NCBI RefSeq assembly: GCF_005876955.1
Contig: NZ_SSCL01000002.1
Location: 248,001-312,000, forward strand
From: Sinomonas gamaensis
Lineage (GTDB): Bacteria > Actinomycetota > Actinomycetes > Actinomycetales > Micrococcaceae
Direction of reading: 5' to 3'
DNA: 64,000 bases
Shown: one piece after another, positions 9,437-17,891 of the stretch
Layout: the number at the start of each line of letters is the position of its first letter
Numbering within the stretch: position 1 is the stretch's first letter
Notes under the pieces: model-generated
Databases searched by the model: none
Seen by the model: the letters and a program-made list of their open reading frames with translations, nothing else
Told to the model about the DNA's origin: nothing
Position numbers and translations under genes: made by a program

Positions 9437-11377
9437 TCATCTCTCCAGGATTTCGCCGGTTGCGTAGTTGACCGCTGGTGCCGTCTCATCCAGCCCCGCG
9501 GCATGGAACTCGCCATAGATCGACGCGGCCAGCGTTGGCCCCACACCTGCGACCTCCGCGATCTCCTCCGGGGTTGCCGCCCGCAGCCGCTTCACCGAGC
9601 CGAAGTGCGACAGGATCGCCTTCTTGCGGGCAGGGCCAAGACCCGGCACGTCGTCGAGCACGGAAACCGTCATCGCCTTGCCGCGCCGCTGCCGATGGAA
9701 CGTGATCGCGAACCGGTGGGCTTCGTCGCGAATGCGCTGGAGAAGATAGAGGCCCTGAGAAGCGCGCGGGAGCACGACGGGGAAGTCGCCTTCCGGCAGC
9801 CAGACCTCCTCAAGCCTCTTCGCGAGCCCCACCACTTGGACCTCGTCCGACGAGATGCCCAGTTCGGCGAGTGCCTTGACCGCCGCCGTGACCTGGGGCT
9901 GGCCGCCGTCGACCACGACGAGGTTCGGCGGGTAGGCGAACTTGCTGTGCTGGTCACGCTCCGCGACCGGGAGTTCCTTCTCCGCGAGGTAGTTCCGGAA
10001 CCTCCTAGTGAGGACGTCGTGCATGGCGGCCGTGTCGTCCCGCGCTGCCTCGCCAGTGACCGTGAACTTGCGGTATTCGGACTTCTTCGCGATCCCGTCC
10101 TCCACTACGACCATCGAACCCACCACATTGGTGCCCTGGACGTGGGAGATGTCGAAGCTCTCGATGCGCAGCGGCGGCTCCGGCAGCTCGAGCGCCTCCT
10201 GGAGCTCCTGCAGGGCCAGGGATCGGGTCGTGATGTCGCCCGCCCTGCGCACCTTGTGAAGCTTGAGCGCCTGGACGGCGTTCTCATGCACGGTCTTGGC
10301 GAGGGCCGCCTTGTCGCCCCTCTGGGGGACGCGAAGGCTCACCTTCGCCCCGCGCAGGTTCGAAAGCCACGCGGTGAGCTGCTCGGCGTCGTCCGGCATG
10401 ACGGGGATGAGGACCTCGCGGGGGATCCGGGCATCGGTCTCCGCCTGCGCACCATAGACCTGCTGCAGGAGGTGCTCGACGAACGCCGGGCCGCTCGCCT
10501 CCTCCACCTTCTCGACGACCCAGCCCCGCTGGCCGCGGATCCTCCCGCCGCGGACGTGGAACACCTGGACTGCGGCCTCGAGTTCGTCCTCCTCGATCGC
10601 GAAGACGTCGGCGTCCGTGTCCTCGGACAGGACGACCGCGTTGCGCTCGAAGACCTTCTTCATGGCGATGATGTCGTCCCGGAGTGACGCTGCGGCCTCG
10701 AAATCGAGCTCCTCGACGGCTGCAGCCATGCGCTTCTCGAGCTGGGAGATGAAGCGCTTGGCCTCACCGCCCATGAAGGCGCAGAAGTCCTCGGCCAGAG
10801 CCCGGTGCTCCTCGGGAGTCACGCGCCCAACGCACGGGGCGGAGCATTTGTCGATGTACCCGAGCAGGCAGGGACGTCCGCTCTGCTCAGCCCGCTTGAA
10901 GACGCCCGCGCTGCAGCTGCGCACCGGGAACACCTTGAGGAGGGTGTCCATCGTCTCCCTGATGGCGCCTGCCGTGTACGGTCCGAAGTACCGGGTCCCC
11001 TTGCGGCGGTCGCCCCGCATGACCTGAACCCGGGGGAACTTCTCCCCCATGGTCACCGCCAGATACGGGTATGTCTTGTCGTCGCGGAAGGCGAGGTTGT
11101 ACCGCGGGGAGAACTCCTTGATCCACGTGTACTCGAGTTGGAGGGCCTCGAGTTCGCTGCCCACCACTGTCCATTCGACGCTCGCCGCCGCGTGGACCAT
11201 CGCATACGTCTTGGGCAGCAGCGTGAGCGGGTTGGCGAAGTACGAGGTGAGCCGCTGGCGGAGGTTCTTCGCCTTGCCCACGTAGATGACTCGGCCATGG
11301 GGGTCCCGGAAGCGGTAAACGCCTGGGTCGTTCGGGATCTCGCCGGTTTTCGGCCGGTAGCTCGCTGGATCTGCCAC
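9437..11377 (-). CDS. uvrC: excinuclease ABC subunit C
   Basis: Makes both incisions in nucleotide excision repair with UvrA and UvrB. The GIY-YIG nuclease is at residues ~15-95 ([21 protein letters not shown]). A cysteine cluster ([13 protein letters not shown]) follows, then a UVR helix pair near 210-245, an RNase H-like nuclease and C-terminal helix-hairpin-helix motifs ([13 protein letters not shown]). The length of 646 aa is normal. TAAACT (11384-11389) lies 6 nt before the GTG start; GGAG is only two bases away, too close to serve as a ribosome binding site, so a leaderless mRNA is likely. Confidence 0.97.
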   Translation of the reverse strand: MADPASYRPKTGEIPNDPGVYRFRDPHGRVIYVGKAKNLRQRLTSYFANPLTLLPKTYAMVHAAASVEWTVVGSELEALQLEYTWIKEFSPRYNLAFRDDKTYPYLAVTMGEKFPRVQVMRGDRRKGTRYFGPYTAGAIRETMDTLLKVFPVRSCSAGVFKRAEQSGRPCLLGYIDKCSAPCVGRVTPEEHRALAEDFCAFMGGEAKRFISQLEKRMAAAVEELDFEAAASLRDDIIAMKKVFERNAVVLSEDTDADVFAIEEDELEAAVQVFHVRGGRIRGQRGWVVEKVEEASGPAFVEHLLQQVYGAQAETDARIPREVLIPVMPDDAEQLTAWLSNLRGAKVSLRVPQRGDKAALAKTVHENAVQALKLHKVRRAGDITTRSLALQELQEALELPEPPLRIESFDISHVQGTNVVGSMVVVEDGIAKKSEYRKFTVTGEAARDDTAAMHDVLTRRFRNYLAEKELPVAERDQHSKFAYPPNLVVVDGGQPQVTAAVKALAELGISSDEVQVVGLAKRLEEVWLPEGDFPVVLPRASQGLYLLQRIRDEAHRFAITFHRQRRGKAMTVSVLDDVPGLGPARKKAILSHFGSVKRLRAATPEEIAEVAGVGPTLAASIYGEFHAAGLDETAPAVNYATGEILER

Positions 11378-11390
11378 TGCTCCAGTTTAG

Positions 11391-12062
11391 TTAAGGCTGT
11401 GCAGGTGGCTTGTTGTAGCCCGAGGCCCTTTGCTGCCCGCTCAGGGCGGCAATCGCATCCATGATCCGGTCGGTCGCTTCGCGCCTTACCGGCAGCGAAT
11501 GGTCGGGACCGAGCCGGTCGAAGTGGAGGGGCTCCCCGACCCGCATGCTGAAGTGCTGCGGCCGAACCGAGTTCCTGCCCGCGGGCTGGAGCTGTTCGGT
11601 GCCTTCGAGCCCCACGGGAATCACGGGCGCGCCTGTCGTGAGCGTGAGCCACCCCACCCCGGTCCTTCCCCTGTAGAGCAGTCCGTCGCGGGACCGGGTG
11701 CCTTCCGGGTAGATGCCCACGCCTCCCCCGGCCTCGAGCACGTCGAGAAGGGACTTGAGGGCCGCGACGCTCGCCGCCTGCTCGCCGCGCTCCACGGGAA
11801 TCGACCCGACCCCCTCGAAGAAGGCCTTCATGAGCCGCCCCTTCAGCCCCTTGCCGGTGAAGTACTCCGCCTTGGCGAAGAAGCCGACCCGGCGCGGCAT
11901 GAGGGCTTGGATGATGACCGAATCGAGGAACGAGAGATGGTTCGAGGCCACAATGAACGGTCCGTCGACGGGAACGTTCTCGAGCCCGGTGAGGGTCGGC
12001 CGGCAGAGCCCGAAGATGGCGGCGCGGATGCTGGTGCGGCTCGCCTGGTACATCAGCGGCAC
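11391..12062 (-). CDS. plsC: 1-acyl-glycerol-3-phosphate acyltransferase family
   Basis: Membrane-associated acyltransferase of phospholipid synthesis that acylates lysophosphatidic acid or a similar acceptor. The catalytic NHxxxxD motif is NHLSFLD, and the substrate-binding YPEGTRSRDG motif follows some 80 residues later. It is 223 aa. The ORF start overlaps the end of the upstream HAD phosphatase gene by ten bases, so the two are probably co-translated. Exact substrate cannot be assigned. Confidence 0.85.
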   Translation of the reverse strand: MPLMYQASRTSIRAAIFGLCRPTLTGLENVPVDGPFIVASNHLSFLDSVIIQALMPRRVGFFAKAEYFTGKGLKGRLMKAFFEGVGSIPVERGEQAASVAALKSLLDVLEAGGGVGIYPEGTRSRDGLLYRGRTGVGWLTLTTGAPVIPVGLEGTEQLQPAGRNSVRPQHFSMRVGEPLHFDRLGPDHSLPVRREATDRIMDAIAALSGQQRASGYNKPPAQP

Positions 12063-12778
12063 GTGGATGCCTCCGTGGCCTCAATCGTGTCTGCGCGGCC
12101 GGCGGGCGGGAACAGGCGCTCGACGGCGTCGCCCGCCTCCTCTGCGTCCGCGACGAGCGCTGCGAGTTCTTGGGCCTCGAGTTCCCCGGGCTCCGCGAAA
12201 CCCCAGGCGACGCCGATGCAGGCGATGTGGTTTGCAGCCGCGCCGGCAGCATCATTCCGGCGGTCTCCGATAAGGACAGCCCGAGTGCGGTCGGCGTGGT
12301 TCACTTCGAGGGCCGCCGCGACGATGCTTGCCTTGCCGTCGGGGAGGGGCGGCAGCGTCTCGTCGTCCGGGGCGCCATGAATGCTGTGGAACCGTGTGTC
12401 AAGGCCGTGCATCCCGAGCAGCTTCTTCGCGAGGCCCTCGGGCTTCTGCGTGGCCACCGAAAGGTGATAGCCGGCCCCCCTCAGCCTGTCGAGGAGTTCC
12501 GGAATGCCGGGGTAAGGGCGGCTCTGGCCCATCCCTTCCGAAATGTAGCGCTCGCGGTAGGTGGTGACGACGGCGGGAATCACCGTGTCCGGCAGCCCGG
12601 CAATCGTGCGGAGCGATTCAACGAGCGGCGGGCCTACCATCGCGTTGAGCGCTTCGCTGTCCGGCACGGGCAGACCGTGGGTCGCGAGCGAGTGGGCAAT
12701 CCCGCCGGTGATGCTCCCCGCCGGGTCAACGAGCGTTCCGTCCAGATCGAAGATCACCAGTGCGGGGCTGTCAGTCAC
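12053..12778 (-). CDS. HAD-family phosphatase, phosphoglycolate-phosphatase-like
   Basis: Haloacid-dehalogenase-type hydrolase. Motif I DLDGTLVD holds nucleophile Asp11 and Asp13; motif II is SVATQKPEG and motif IV VLIGDRRNDAAGA. Between motifs I and II is the helical cap typical of the Gph/PpaX group. It is 241 aa, with a GTG start. A GAGACT hexamer lies 6 nt upstream, an imperfect version of the leaderless pattern seen elsewhere here. Substrate is not predictable; a phosphate ester clean-up role is likely. Confidence 0.85.
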   Translation of the reverse strand: MTDSPALVIFDLDGTLVDPAGSITGGIAHSLATHGLPVPDSEALNAMVGPPLVESLRTIAGLPDTVIPAVVTTYRERYISEGMGQSRPYPGIPELLDRLRGAGYHLSVATQKPEGLAKKLLGMHGLDTRFHSIHGAPDDETLPPLPDGKASIVAAALEVNHADRTRAVLIGDRRNDAAGAAANHIACIGVAWGFAEPGELEAQELAALVADAEEAGDAVERLFPPAGRADTIEATEASTCR

Positions 12779-12853
12779 CGGGCCAGTCTCGCATACGCGC
12801 AGGCGAGCCTAAAACTCGCATGCCGAATCAGGCATATGAGGAGTGGGTGCAGG

Positions 12854-12881
12854 GAGAGGCCGCCGGAAACGGCGGCCTCTC
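12854..12881 (-). terminator. hairpin directly after uvrA
   Basis: A 12-bp GC-rich stem capped by a GAAA-type tetraloop begins immediately past the uvrA stop codon at 12882. No long T-run follows. It separates uvrA from the convergently spaced HAD-plsC-uvrC transcription unit downstream. Confidence 0.7.
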
Positions 12882-15848
12882 TCATCCTCGGCCGAGGACC
12901 TCGGCGAGGAACGTGCCCGTGTGGCTCGCCTCGATCTTCGCGACGTCCTCTGGCGTCCCCGTTGCGATGACCTCGCCGCCGCCGGAACCCCCGTCGGGCC
13001 CGAGGTCGATGATCCAGTCCGCGCTCTTGATCACATCGAGGTTGTGCTCGATCGTGATCACCGTGTTGCCCTTCTCGACGAGCCCCTGGAGGACGAGGAG
13101 GAGCTTGCGGATGTCCTCGAAGTGAAGACCCGTAGTCGGCTCGTCGAGCACGTAGACGCTGCGGCCGTTGGAGCGCCGCTGCAGCTCGGAGGCGAGCTTG
13201 ACCCGCTGGGCCTCGCCGCCGGAGAGCGTCGTGGCCGGCTGGCCGAGGCGCACGTACCCCAGACCGACGTCGACCAGGGTGTTGAGGTGCCGCGCGATCG
13301 GGGCGAAGGCCGAGAAGAACTCGGCAGCCTCGTCGATCGGCATGTCCAGCACATCGGCGATGGTCTTGCCCTTGTAGTGGACCTCAAGGGTCTCCCGGTT
13401 GTACCGGGCGCCGTGGCAAACCTCGCACGGCACGTAGACGTCCGGGAGGAAGTTCATCTCGATCTTGAGGGTGCCGTCTCCCGAGCATGCCTCGCAGCGT
13501 CCGCCCTTCACGTTGAACGAGAAACGGCCCGGCTGGTAGCCCCGCACCTTGGCCTCCGTCGTCTCTGCGAAGAGCCTGCGGATATGGTCGAAGACGCCGG
13601 TGTATGTCGCCGGATTCGAACGGGGGGTGCGCCCGATGGGGCTCTGGTCAACGTGGATGACCTTGTCGAGATGCTCGAGGCCCTCGATCCGCGTGTGGCG
13701 CCCCGCGACCTGCTTTGCCCCATTGAGCCGGTTGGCAAGGACCTTGTACAGGATCTCGTTGACGAGGGTCGACTTGCCCGAACCGCTCACACCGGTCACG
13801 GCCGTGAGCACTCCCAGCGGGAACGTCACGTCGACGTTCTTGAGGTTGTGCTCCTTCGCTCCGACGACCTTGAGCTGGCGCTTGCGATCGATGGGACGCC
13901 GCTTGGTGGGCACCTCGATCTTCCGGCGGCCCGAGAGGTACTCGCCGGTGAGCGAGGCCCGGTTCTCGAGAAGCTCCGTCAAGGGTCCCGAATGGACCAC
14001 CTTCCCGCCGTGCTCACCCGCACCCGGGCCGATGTCGACGATCCAGTCGGCCTCGTGGATCGTGTCCTCGTCGTGCTCCACGACGATGAGCGTGTTCCCG
14101 AGATCGCGGAGCCGCGTCAGCGTCTCGATGAGCCGTCGGTTGTCGCGCTGGTGCAGCCCGATGCTCGGCTCGTCGAGGACGTACAGCACGCCGACAAGCC
14201 CCGAACCGATCTGAGTTGCGAGCCGGATGCGCTGGGCCTCGCCGCCGGAGAGGGTTCCCGCCGCGCGCTCGAGGTTGAGGTACTCGAGACCCACGTCGAG
14301 GAGGAACGCGAGGCGCGCGTCGATCTCCTTGAGGACCTGATGCGCGATCTGGCGCTCCCGATCGGTCAGATCGAGAGTCGCGAGGAACTCGCTCGCTTCG
14401 CGGAGCGGCAGAGCGCTGACGGCGGCGATCGACTTTCCGCCGACGAGGACTGAGAGCGAGGCTGGGTTGAGGCGGGCCCCTCCGCACTCCGGGCACGGGA
14501 TTTCGCGCATGTACTCGGCGTACTTGTCCCGCGCATAGTCCGACTCGGTCTCGGCGTGCTTGCGCTGGATGTAGGACACAGCGCCTTCGAAGCCCGTGCT
14601 GTATTTCCGCTCGCGCCCGAACCGGTTCCTGTACTGGACCACCACCTTGTGGTCCTTGCCGTACAGCACGGCATCGCGCGCGTACTGCGGAAGGCTGTGC
14701 CAAGGGGTGCTCATCGAGAAGCCGAGTTCGTCCGAGAGCCCCTCGAGCAGGCGCGTCCAGTACTCCTGCGTGGCCTGGCCCAGCGACCACGGGGCGATGG
14801 CGCCCTCCGAGAGGCTCAGCTGGGGGTCCGGGACCACCAGCTCCTCGTCGACCTCGAGCTTCGTCCCGATGCCGGTGCAGGCAGGGCACGCACCGAAGGG
14901 GTTGTTGAACGAGAAGGACCGCGGCTCGATCTCGTCGATCGCGAGCGGGTGCTCGTTGGGGCACGCGAGATGTTCGGAGAAGGCACGGATCCGCGCGTCG
15001 TCGTCCGGCGCGACGTCGACGAAGTCGGCGAGGACGCGGCCCTCGGCGAGCCCGAGGGCCGTCTCCACCGAGTCGGCGAGCCGCTGGCGGATCCCCTCCT
15101 TCACCACAAGGCGATCGACGACGACCTCGATCGTGTGCTTGAACTGCTTCCCGAGCTTGGGGGCTTCAGCGAGCTGGATGAGCTCGCCGTCGACGCGGGC
15201 GCGGGCATAGCCCTTCGCCGCAAGCTCCTTGAAGAGGTCCACGAATTCGCCCTTGCGCCCCCGCACCACCGGCGCGAGGATCTGGAAGCGCGTGCCATCC
15301 GGGAGGTCGAGCAGCTGGTCGACGATCTGCTGGGGCGTCTGCCGCGTCACAGGCTCGTGGCAGATCGGGCAGTGCGGACGGCCGACGCGCGCCCAGAGGA
15401 GCCGCATGTAGTCGTAGATCTCGGTGATGGTGCCAACGGTTGACCGAGGGTTCTTGCTGGTGGACTTCTGGTCGATGGAGACGGCGGGCGAGAGGCCCTC
15501 GATGAAATCGACGTCCGGCTTGTCCACCTGACCGAGGAACTGCCGGGCATAGGCCGAGAGCGATTCGACGTAGCGGCGCTGGCCCTCGGCGAAGATCGTG
15601 TCGAACGCGAGCGACGACTTTCCGGACCCGGAGAGGCCGGTGAAGACGATCATCGCGTCCCGCGGCAGGTCGAGGTCGACGTTCTGGAGATTGTGCTCCC
15701 TGGCCCCCTTGACCACCAGCCTCGAAAGGTCGGCGCGGAGCGACGTCACGGGGTCGTGCACGGCCGAGGGAAGGCGTTCCGCCAAGTCCTCCGAGGTTTC
15801 CATCTCAGCCGACATGCCGAGATCCGTGGGGGTGGGGGGAGTTTGCAC
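12882..15848 (-). CDS. uvrA: excinuclease ABC subunit A
   Basis: Damage-sensing ATPase of nucleotide excision repair. Two ABC-type ATPase modules are visible, with Walker [10 protein letters not shown] and GVSGSGKST and two LSGGEAQR signatures. Zinc-binding pairs [18 protein letters not shown] and CEACSGDG are intact. The ORF is 988 aa from a GTG at 15848, which has no ribosome binding site but sits seven bases after TAGCAT, fitting a leaderless mRNA. Internal ATGs 11 and 15 codons later are alternatives. A LexA-like palindrome lies in the promoter. Confidence 0.97.
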   Translation of the reverse strand: MQTPPTPTDLGMSAEMETSEDLAERLPSAVHDPVTSLRADLSRLVVKGAREHNLQNVDLDLPRDAMIVFTGLSGSGKSSLAFDTIFAEGQRRYVESLSAYARQFLGQVDKPDVDFIEGLSPAVSIDQKSTSKNPRSTVGTITEIYDYMRLLWARVGRPHCPICHEPVTRQTPQQIVDQLLDLPDGTRFQILAPVVRGRKGEFVDLFKELAAKGYARARVDGELIQLAEAPKLGKQFKHTIEVVVDRLVVKEGIRQRLADSVETALGLAEGRVLADFVDVAPDDDARIRAFSEHLACPNEHPLAIDEIEPRSFSFNNPFGACPACTGIGTKLEVDEELVVPDPQLSLSEGAIAPWSLGQATQEYWTRLLEGLSDELGFSMSTPWHSLPQYARDAVLYGKDHKVVVQYRNRFGRERKYSTGFEGAVSYIQRKHAETESDYARDKYAEYMREIPCPECGGARLNPASLSVLVGGKSIAAVSALPLREASEFLATLDLTDRERQIAHQVLKEIDARLAFLLDVGLEYLNLERAAGTLSGGEAQRIRLATQIGSGLVGVLYVLDEPSIGLHQRDNRRLIETLTRLRDLGNTLIVVEHDEDTIHEADWIVDIGPGAGEHGGKVVHSGPLTELLENRASLTGEYLSGRRKIEVPTKRRPIDRKRQLKVVGAKEHNLKNVDVTFPLGVLTAVTGVSGSGKSTLVNEILYKVLANRLNGAKQVAGRHTRIEGLEHLDKVIHVDQSPIGRTPRSNPATYTGVFDHIRRLFAETTEAKVRGYQPGRFSFNVKGGRCEACSGDGTLKIEMNFLPDVYVPCEVCHGARYNRETLEVHYKGKTIADVLDMPIDEAAEFFSAFAPIARHLNTLVDVGLGYVRLGQPATTLSGGEAQRVKLASELQRRSNGRSVYVLDEPTTGLHFEDIRKLLLVLQGLVEKGNTVITIEHNLDVIKSADWIIDLGPDGGSGGGEVIATGTPEDVAKIEASHTGTFLAEVLGRG

Positions 15849-15885
15849 GGGACTATGCTAGTCGAAGACTTCTTCGAATTTCCAA
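15849..15885 (-). promoter_or_regulatory. uvrA promoter with LexA/SOS-like palindrome
   Basis: On the minus strand, TTGGAA (possible -35) is followed 19 bp later by TAGCAT (-10, 15855-15860) and then AGTCCC and the GTG start. Between the boxes lies the perfect palindrome TCGAAGACTTCTTCGA (15862-15877). It differs from the actinobacterial SOS consensus TCGAACNNNNGTTCGA only by swapping the C/G pair flanking the centre. LexA control is therefore likely but unproven. Confidence 0.6.
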
Positions 15886-15959
15886 CTGAGGCACGGGCTC
15901 CCAGCTCTGCTGAACATGGCCGTGAGCACTGGGCCGCCGACGAGGCTCAAGCACGGGCC

Positions 15960-16337
15960 TCAGAGTCGAGAGTAGGCGCGCTCCAGGAGCCGCACCGCCT
16001 CGTCGAAGCCGCATCCCCGCGAACTCGCCGCGAGCGCGAAAGCTGCCGCCGCCGTCGTCAGCTCCTCCTCCCGGGCGTCCCGCGGCGCGACGACTGTCCC
16101 TGCACGCCCGCGGGTGACCACGACGTTTGCCTCCTCGAGCTCCCGGTACGCGCGGGCCACGGTATGGGGAGCCAGCCCCAGGTCGGCGGCGAGTGCGCGG
16201 ACTGGGGGCAGTCTGCGCCCGGCCGGAAGGGATCCCTCCGCGACGAGATCCGCGATCCGTCGCCGCAGCTGCTCGAAGAGGGGCGCCGTGAGCCCCTGAT
16301 CCGGGCGCCAGGCACCCGGGAAATCCGCTTCCTCCAT
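15960..16337 (-). CDS. short GntR-family (YtrA-type) transcription regulator
   Basis: A 125-aa regulator. The N-terminal winged helix-turn-helix contains LPPVRALAADLGLAPHTV and RAYRELEEANVV. The short ~40-residue helical tail (ending LERAYSRL) is typical of the YtrA subfamily, which usually controls ABC transporters. No transporter is adjacent here. I start at ATG 16337 because TACTCT (16345-16350) stands 7 nt upstream, fitting a leaderless transcript. It diverges from the metallo-hydrolase gene across 61 bp and may regulate it or itself. Confidence 0.85.
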   Translation of the reverse strand: MEEADFPGAWRPDQGLTAPLFEQLRRRIADLVAEGSLPAGRRLPPVRALAADLGLAPHTVARAYRELEEANVVVTRGRAGTVVAPRDAREEELTTAAAAFALAASSRGCGFDEAVRLLERAYSRL

Positions 16338-16398
16338 GGGCACCAGAGTACGAGTCCCACCGCAGGTCCACACCATGCGCACGACCTAGACTGGCGGC

Positions 16399-17049
16399 AT
16401 GACGAGCCTCCTCTATGACCTTGAGCACGTCACGGTGCGCATGGTGTCGGTGAGCGACATGGACAACAACGTGTACCTCATCACCGCCAAGGACTCCGGC
16501 CAGCAGGTCCTCATCGACGCTGCCGATGACCTTCCAGCGATCCGTTCGCTGCTTGCCGAGGGAGCCTCAGACGCCGGGCATCCGGCGAAGCTGAACCTCG
16601 TCGCAACCACCCATCAGCACTGGGACCATGTGCGAGCCCTCGAGGGGCTCATCGCGGAGACCGGTGCGCGGACGGCGGCAGGCCGTCAGGACGTCTCCGG
16701 CATCCCCGTCCCGGTCGACGTGGTCCTTGACCACGGCGACGTCGGCCACTTCGACGGCTTCGATCTGGCCGCGGTGCACCTCCGAGGACACACCCCCGGC
16801 TCGATCGCGTACGTCCTCGAGGACGACGGCGCGCCGCACCTCATCTTCTCCGGGGATTCCCTCTTCCCGGGAGGCGTAGGCAACACCCAGAAGGATCCCG
16901 ACCGATTCGAGCTCCTGTTCGCCGACGTCACCGAGCGGCTCTTCGAGGTGTACCCGGATGACGCCGTCGTGCTTCCAGGACATGGCCGGTCCACCACCCT
17001 CGGCGCCGAGCGCCCGCACCTCGAGGAGTGGAAGGCCCGCGGCTGGTGA
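16399..17049 (+). CDS. metallo-beta-lactamase-fold hydrolase
   Basis: Zinc-dependent hydrolase of the glyoxalase II-like group, 216 aa. The family motif HxHxDH appears as THQHWDH. Further ligands are in RGHTPGSIAY, FSGDSLFPGG and LPGHGRST. No signal peptide is seen, so it is cytosolic. Substrate is not determined; thioester hydrolysis is common in the group. TAGACT (16387-16392) precedes the ATG by six bases, predicting a leaderless message. It shares the divergent promoter region with the GntR gene. Confidence 0.88.
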   Translation: MTSLLYDLEHVTVRMVSVSDMDNNVYLITAKDSGQQVLIDAADDLPAIRSLLAEGASDAGHPAKLNLVATTHQHWDHVRALEGLIAETGARTAAGRQDVSGIPVPVDVVLDHGDVGHFDGFDLAAVHLRGHTPGSIAYVLEDDGAPHLIFSGDSLFPGGVGNTQKDPDRFELLFADVTERLFEVYPDDAVVLPGHGRSTTLGAERPHLEEWKARGW

Positions 17050-17067
17050 CCAGGCGGATGGTGGGGT

Positions 17068-17856
17068 CTAGGGCTTGCGCCCCGCGATGAAGATCCGCCG
17101 GAACGGGAAGACTGTTCCGTAGTCACGCGCGGGATAGGCGTCCAGGAGGAGCTGGTTGTACTGTTCCTCGAACTGTGCGCCTTCGTCCTCCGAGAGCGCA
17201 TCGAGCACGGGGCGCAGCGCGGTGCCCCGCACCCAGTTGAGCACGGGGTCCTCGCCAGTGATGACCTGCAGATAGGTGGTCTCCCAGACGTCCGCCTCCC
17301 ACCCTCCTGCGCGCATGAGCTCGAGGTATTCGGCTGGTTCCGCCACCACGTCGGTGTGGCGCAACACGCCCCGGAGGCGCCTCTCCCATTGGGAGGACTC
17401 CGCGAGCTCGCGGAGGAGGGAGTGGGACGGAGCGTTGAAGTTGCCCGGCATCTGGACCGCGAGCCAAGCACCAGGGGCCAGCTGTTCGAGCCAACGCCCG
17501 ATGATCGCCTCGTGGCCCGGCACCCACTGCAGCGCGGCGTTCGAGACGACGACGTCGACGTCGTCCTCGGGTTCCCATGCGACGATGTCGCCGAGGCGGA
17601 AACTGAGACCGGGGCGACCGGCAACCACCCGTTCGGCGGCTTCGATCATCGAGGGCGAACTGTCGATCCCCTCGACAATCGCATCCGGCCAGCGGTCGGA
17701 CAGGGCGGCCGTCAGCGTGCCCGGACCGCACCCGAGATCCACCACATGGGCGGGGGCCTCGGCACCGATGCGCGACGTGAGATCGAAGAACGGCCGACCC
17801 CGATGGTCGCCGAAGCGCACGTAGAGGGCTGGATCCCAGGTGGGCGAAGCACTCAT
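17068..17856 (-). CDS. tam: trans-aconitate 2-methyltransferase
   Basis: SAM-dependent methyltransferase related to Tam, which methyl-esterifies trans-aconitate, a by-product inhibitor of the TCA cycle. The SAM-binding motif VVDLGCGPGTLT is near residue 40, and the Tam-typical segments SNAALQWVPGHE and QMPGNFNAPSH are present. I choose ATG 17856 (262 aa) rather than the GTG at 17865 because TAGCGT (17864-17869) lies 7 nt upstream. Convergent with the metallo-hydrolase gene and divergent from the helicase gene. Confidence 0.85.
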   Translation of the reverse strand: MSASPTWDPALYVRFGDHRGRPFFDLTSRIGAEAPAHVVDLGCGPGTLTAALSDRWPDAIVEGIDSSPSMIEAAERVVAGRPGLSFRLGDIVAWEPEDDVDVVVSNAALQWVPGHEAIIGRWLEQLAPGAWLAVQMPGNFNAPSHSLLRELAESSQWERRLRGVLRHTDVVAEPAEYLELMRAGGWEADVWETTYLQVITGEDPVLNWVRGTALRPVLDALSEDEGAQFEEQYNQLLLDAYPARDYGTVFPFRRIFIAGRKP

Positions 17857-17891
17857 GGGTTCCACGCTAGTGCGGATAGGCTGAACTCGCC

